Shown in pieces: positions 60,616-64,000 of a stretch of 64,000 nt of DNA; the first letter of the stretch is position 1; each line of letters starts with the position of its first letter. The stretch covers positions 137,242 to 201,241 of the forward strand of contig SIJG01000077.1 in assembly GCA_023374025.1 (NCBI GenBank), read 5' to 3'. Source of the DNA: Heterodera schachtii. Lineage: Eukaryota; Nematoda; Chromadorea; Rhabditida; Heteroderidae. A program made the translations under genes and the position numbers. The notes beneath the pieces are model-generated. The model was not told where the DNA came from and did not search any database. It saw only the letters and a program-made list of their open reading frames with translations.

Positions 60616-60965
60616 GAAATGTTAGGAATTAAGGAGAAAAATTCGGGTAAAATTTGTTTAACAATTTTGCATTTGAAAATAATAATAAATAAAATAAAAA
60701 TTTTTTTAATTAAATTTTGTTCTTCTTGAAGTACCTTAATTTTTGCTCAAGCGCATATGCCAAACATTTTGTAAAAAACGAGTTCTTGTACGATTGCTTT
60801 TCAAAAATTTTATGAATTAGGGAGAAAAATTTAGGCAAAAATATTTTAACAAATCTTAGATTTGAAAATTAAAATAAACAAAACCCAAATAAAAAATTTT
60901 TTTTACTCAATTTTGTTATTTCTTGAAGTACCGTAATTTTTGCACAAGCGCATAAGCCAAAACTG
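60616..60965. repeat. diverged tandem duplication, about 195 bp, plus GA tract
   Basis: Two copies share AAATTTTGTT.TT.TTGAAGTACC(T/G)TAATTTTTGC and CAAGCGCATA. Immediately followed by a GA-rich tract to about 61040. Confidence 0.75.
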
Positions 60966-61040
60966 AGACGAGAGAGAGAGGAGAGAGAGGGAGAGGAGAG
61001 AGCGCGAGAGAGAGCGTGAGAGTAGAGAAGAGAGAGTTTG

Positions 61041-61922
61041 AACCAAAATTCATAAAAACGGAAAAAAAATAAATTCAAGTTACTTTCTAAATCAATTGAA
61101 TAATGGTAGTAATTAAATTTCATTTAAATAAAAATTACTTATTTAACTGCAAATAAAATATTAATATTTAAAAAATTTTTTTGAATGACATTGGAGGGTA
61201 TTTTCAAAACTTATGTCAAATGCCGTACAGATTAAAAAATCTACAAATTAAGACGTCAGAAATTTGATTGGAAAAAACGAAATTTAAATTTAACTGAGAC
61301 GGAATTTGGCTGATGTCTTATATTTTATTTTGATAAAATGATTTGATCTGATCAATGATATGAGGTCTCATCAGTAATATGAGGAAAATTGAAATAAGCC
61401 CCAGCAGATCGGTCCCAAAAAAGATTAGTCACAAATTTCACAATTCCTTTGCATCGTTGACATAAGCATATACAGGGATCCCAACTGAAAATTTTTAAAA
61501 ACAGCATTTGGCCGACAAAAAATCACCATTTTGGAAAATTTTACTCCATATGAAGAAAAATAAAATTTTAAAACTTTTGGAGTTTTGGTTCGGCGGTGCC
61601 GGAAAACCTTGAAAAAGAATTTACGAATTTTTGGTGATTAGCGTCCGAGTCGGAGATACACCGAAAAATGGCCTGTTCAAGGAGTCATGGTACACCTCGA
61701 AATATGACTTAAGCCGTTTTTCAATTATGATTTTCATTTGTTTAGCCAAAAATGGTGAAAATCCAATTTTAGCTTTTTTTCAATTTTTTCCATGGATTCG
61801 TATTCACTGGTTTATTTTGACAGTAAAACCATTTTTGAAAGGCATAATAAAAGTCAACGTAGAAGCTCCAAATAAAGTGGAAAATGTATTAGTTATGCTT
61901 AATACATTGAAACTAACAAGCA
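61041..61922. other. AT-rich DNA, no gene seen
   Basis: An open frame from 61631 runs into the CATTTGAGG repeat, but its composition does not suggest a protein. Confidence 0.4.
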
Positions 61923-61931
61923 GAAAAAAGG

Positions 61932-62788
61932 GCTACCCGACATTTGAGGACCCGACATTTGAGGACCCGACATTTGAGGACCCGACATTTGAGGACCGAC
62001 ATTTGAGGACCCGACGTTTGAGGACCCGACTTTTGAGGACCCGACTTTTGAGGATTTTCCCGACATTTGAGGATTGTTTGTAACTAACAGAGTGATCACT
62101 GTCCTGAAGAGAGAAGAACGAATTGCTGCCGATAAGCTACGACAATACAAATTGGATCCAACACAAGGAATAAGAATTAGAGAAAGAAAAAAAACTTATA
62201 GGGACAACGATTTGGCCATAAAAAATTGGTCCAAGGCTTTGATGCTATGGAAAATCCAAATGATGATGAAACCCTTACGCATCTCAGATCATTGCAGTAC
62301 CGTTTAATGCGCAATGATTTTGAAAATTGGGATGATCCGAATTAGAATTAATTTTGTGTGAATATGTTCCCGTTGACCCTTGGGAAAGGTGCATTTAATA
62401 AAAAATTATCGAGTGAAAATTTTATATTCTCTTAATTTTGTGGTGTTTTGTGTTGTGGTTTGTATGGACTCAAAATCTGCTACCTCCACGTGGTTGAGTC
62501 TGGAAACAGAGTTAATTTCAAAGTTCATGATTTTTTTCAATTCTTAAATTAACTCTGGCAAAAGCAGGCAAAATGAAATAAAAAAAATTTATAATTTGCA
62601 TCTGTGGTATCGAATTTTTTTATTCATTCGTTGAAAATGTCGGATCCTCAAATGTCGGGAAAATCCTCAAAAGTCGGGTCCTCAAAAGTCGGGTCCTCAA
62701 ACGTCGGGTCCTCAAATGTCAGGTCCTCAAATGTCGGGTCCTCAAATGTCGGGTCCTCAAATGTCAGGTCCTCAAATGTCGCACCACG
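61932..62788. mobile_element. MULE-type element with tandem-repeat TIRs, 857 bp
   Basis: Flanked by the 9-bp target duplication GAAAAAAGG at 61923-61931 and 62789-62797. Both ends are inverted minisatellites of the 15-mer CATTTGAGGACCCGA. The order of variant units is the same from each end inward: five CATTTGAGG, one CGTTTGAGG, two CTTTTGAGG, then TTTTCCCGACATTTGAGG. Inside lies the C-terminus of a transposase. A 9-bp duplication and the internal ORF both point to Mutator-like elements. Confidence 0.85.
62091..62345 (+). pseudogene. MULE transposase C-terminal fragment, frameshifted
   Basis: After a CTAACAG acceptor the frame reads VITVLKREERIAADKLRQYK then IRIRERKKTYRDNDLAIKN. A shift in the A-run at about 62219-62225 moves the sense frame by one, continuing LVQGFDAMENPNDDETLTHL then RSLQYRLMRNDFENWDDPN and stop TAG. 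This layout (E-rich helix, RKK.Y..ND..I..LV, then a Leu/Arg helix ending the protein) fits the MULE transposase C-terminus. It lies wholly within the 857-bp element, so that element looks like an internally deleted autonomous copy. Confidence 0.6.
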
Positions 62789-62827
62789 GAAAAAAGGCAT
62801 ATGCCTCAAAATTCGTTCTCTAATCAT

Positions 62828-63409
62828 TAGGGCTGCTAATTTTATGTAAATACATATTTTTTTCCTGGATTCTCCATAGCCTAATTAGTGGGAAAAACAC
62901 TTTCTTTTTTGTGTTTGCGAACAAAAGTTGGGACTTTTATTTACATATTTTTACATATTTTCGGATTTTTCTACATATTACATATGTACATATTTTTATA
63001 CATATTTTGGACTTTTTCATACATATTTCGCAATTTTTCGTACATATTTTCATTTTTTTAACATATTTTGAGGATTTTGGAGAATTTTAGAAATTTTTTG
63101 TGAAAAATTAAAAAAAAATTTTTGAAAATGTATCCCTAAAAATCGAATTTTTTTTTCAAAAAATTATATATCAAAAAATATTAAAATGTAATTCTAAGAC
63201 TATTTTTGTCATTTTTATGACATTTTGTGCCTATTTCATTTTTTACAAAGAATTTTTTTCCAAAAAATAACCATGAAAAAAAATTTTATTTACATATTTT
63301 AGTACATATTTGGGGGTTTTTGTACATATTTCATACATATTTTAGCATTTTTTATACATATTTTATTTACATAATTCGCGATTTTTCTTACATAAAATTA
63401 GCAGCCCTA
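62828..63409. mobile_element. hAT-like MITE, 582 bp
   Basis: Perfect inverted ends TAGGGCTGCTAATTTTATGT and an 8-bp target duplication CTAATCAT at 62820-62827 and 63410-63417. The interior is rich in TACATATTTT. hAT elements make 8-bp duplications and commonly start TAGGG/CAGGG. Non-coding. A related interior sequence lies in both arms of palindrome 2. Confidence 0.9.
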
Positions 63410-63776
63410 CTAATCATATGAAAATAATTTGTCGAGTGACCATAAACAAATCCTTCCAATAAACAACGAATAAGTCAAGCCAGTGTCCTTTAGCTGCCGC
63501 ATTAATTTTCTTTAAATTTGAATTAAAATTAATGAAATTTGCAATAGAGGTCTTATGTTAAGGTATTGTGCCAATTTTTCGCCAATTCTATTGCTGTTGA
63601 AGACCGAATCCTTATTAATTAGAAATTTCTGTTATATTTTTCAAAATTTTTCGATTCCCGTCTTGGTTTTTTTTCGTGTTGTGTCCAGAATTTCGAATTT
63701 GGTTAAACCAAAAAATTCTTCCAATGGGCTGGGGGAGGACAATTCGCAGTATAATCTAAAAAGTATTTTTTGTTTA

Positions 63777-64000
63777 TTGAATTTTGCTATTTAAAATTTA
63801 TTAATAAATTATTGTCAACTCTTTAATTAAATTATTCAAATTTGATTTTTAAGTTATTAAAAATAAAAAAGAAATATTTGGAAAAACCTTGTCGATTGTT
63901 TTAATTGTTTTACACTAGAGCCCGCCCGGTGAGGGACTGGATCCCCGCGGGATTTTGCGGGATCCAAGTGAACAATGCCGCATTTTTTGGAAAAATGCGG
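63777..64000. repeat. long direct repeat, copy 2 (runs off window)
   Basis: Second copy of 57540-57763. Its true length is unknown because the window ends inside it. Confidence 0.9.

Overview
The window looks like an AT-rich nematode genome, and a plant-parasitic tylenchid (cyst-nematode type) is my best guess. Genes are split by short introns of about 50-150 nt with T-rich acceptors ending in TTTTAG or TTTCAG. The recognisable proteins are metazoan: an eIF4G C-terminus, a CDC42 small effector (SPEC), a MANSC-domain membrane protein and a COP9 subunit 1 fragment. The species assignment is inference. Bacterial features are absent.

Layout. 0-5 kb: the last exons of an eIF4G gene (+), then a SPEC-like gene (-) whose 2 kb intron holds a 173-bp satellite array. 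5-29 kb: gene-poor DNA with polypurine/polypyrimidine tracts, G-run minisatellites, hairpin transposons, a hAT-like MITE, a secreted-protein gene that looks interrupted, and a few unassigned ORFs. 29-36.5 kb: a multi-exon MANSC membrane-protein gene embedded in DNA saturated with TGATCA, then a tandem pair of small single-TM genes with different lesions. 37-45 kb: a 6.1 kb palindrome (arms about 2.77 kb, loop 549 bp) whose loop is an inverted copy of sequence at 37.6-37.9 kb. 45-48 kb: an 87-bp satellite that stays open in one frame, broken exons (CSN1-like and unknown) and CT-rich DNA. 48.2-57.5 kb: a second palindrome (arms about 2.3 kb, central region 4.8 kb) ending at a 10-N gap. 57.5-64 kb: a repeat shared by the gap edge and the window end, Mutator-like (MULE) transposase remains, an 857-bp MULE-type element with tandem-repeat TIRs and a 9-bp target duplication, and a 582-bp hAT-like MITE with an 8-bp target duplication.

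The most interesting signal is a family of about 340-400 bp hairpin elements. They share a conserved palindromic core around TTGGTATCATTCGAAAGC. Six copies have visible 8-9 bp target duplications. Their outer tips differ in sequence between subfamilies, yet in most copies the tip motif is itself written twice. Two copies sit head to tail sharing one target duplication, giving three copies of TAAAATAG. Subfamily members also lie at the inner ends of the first palindrome, which suggests a role in rearrangement.

Exon models were built by eye from splice signals and phase. No alignment or transcript data were available.
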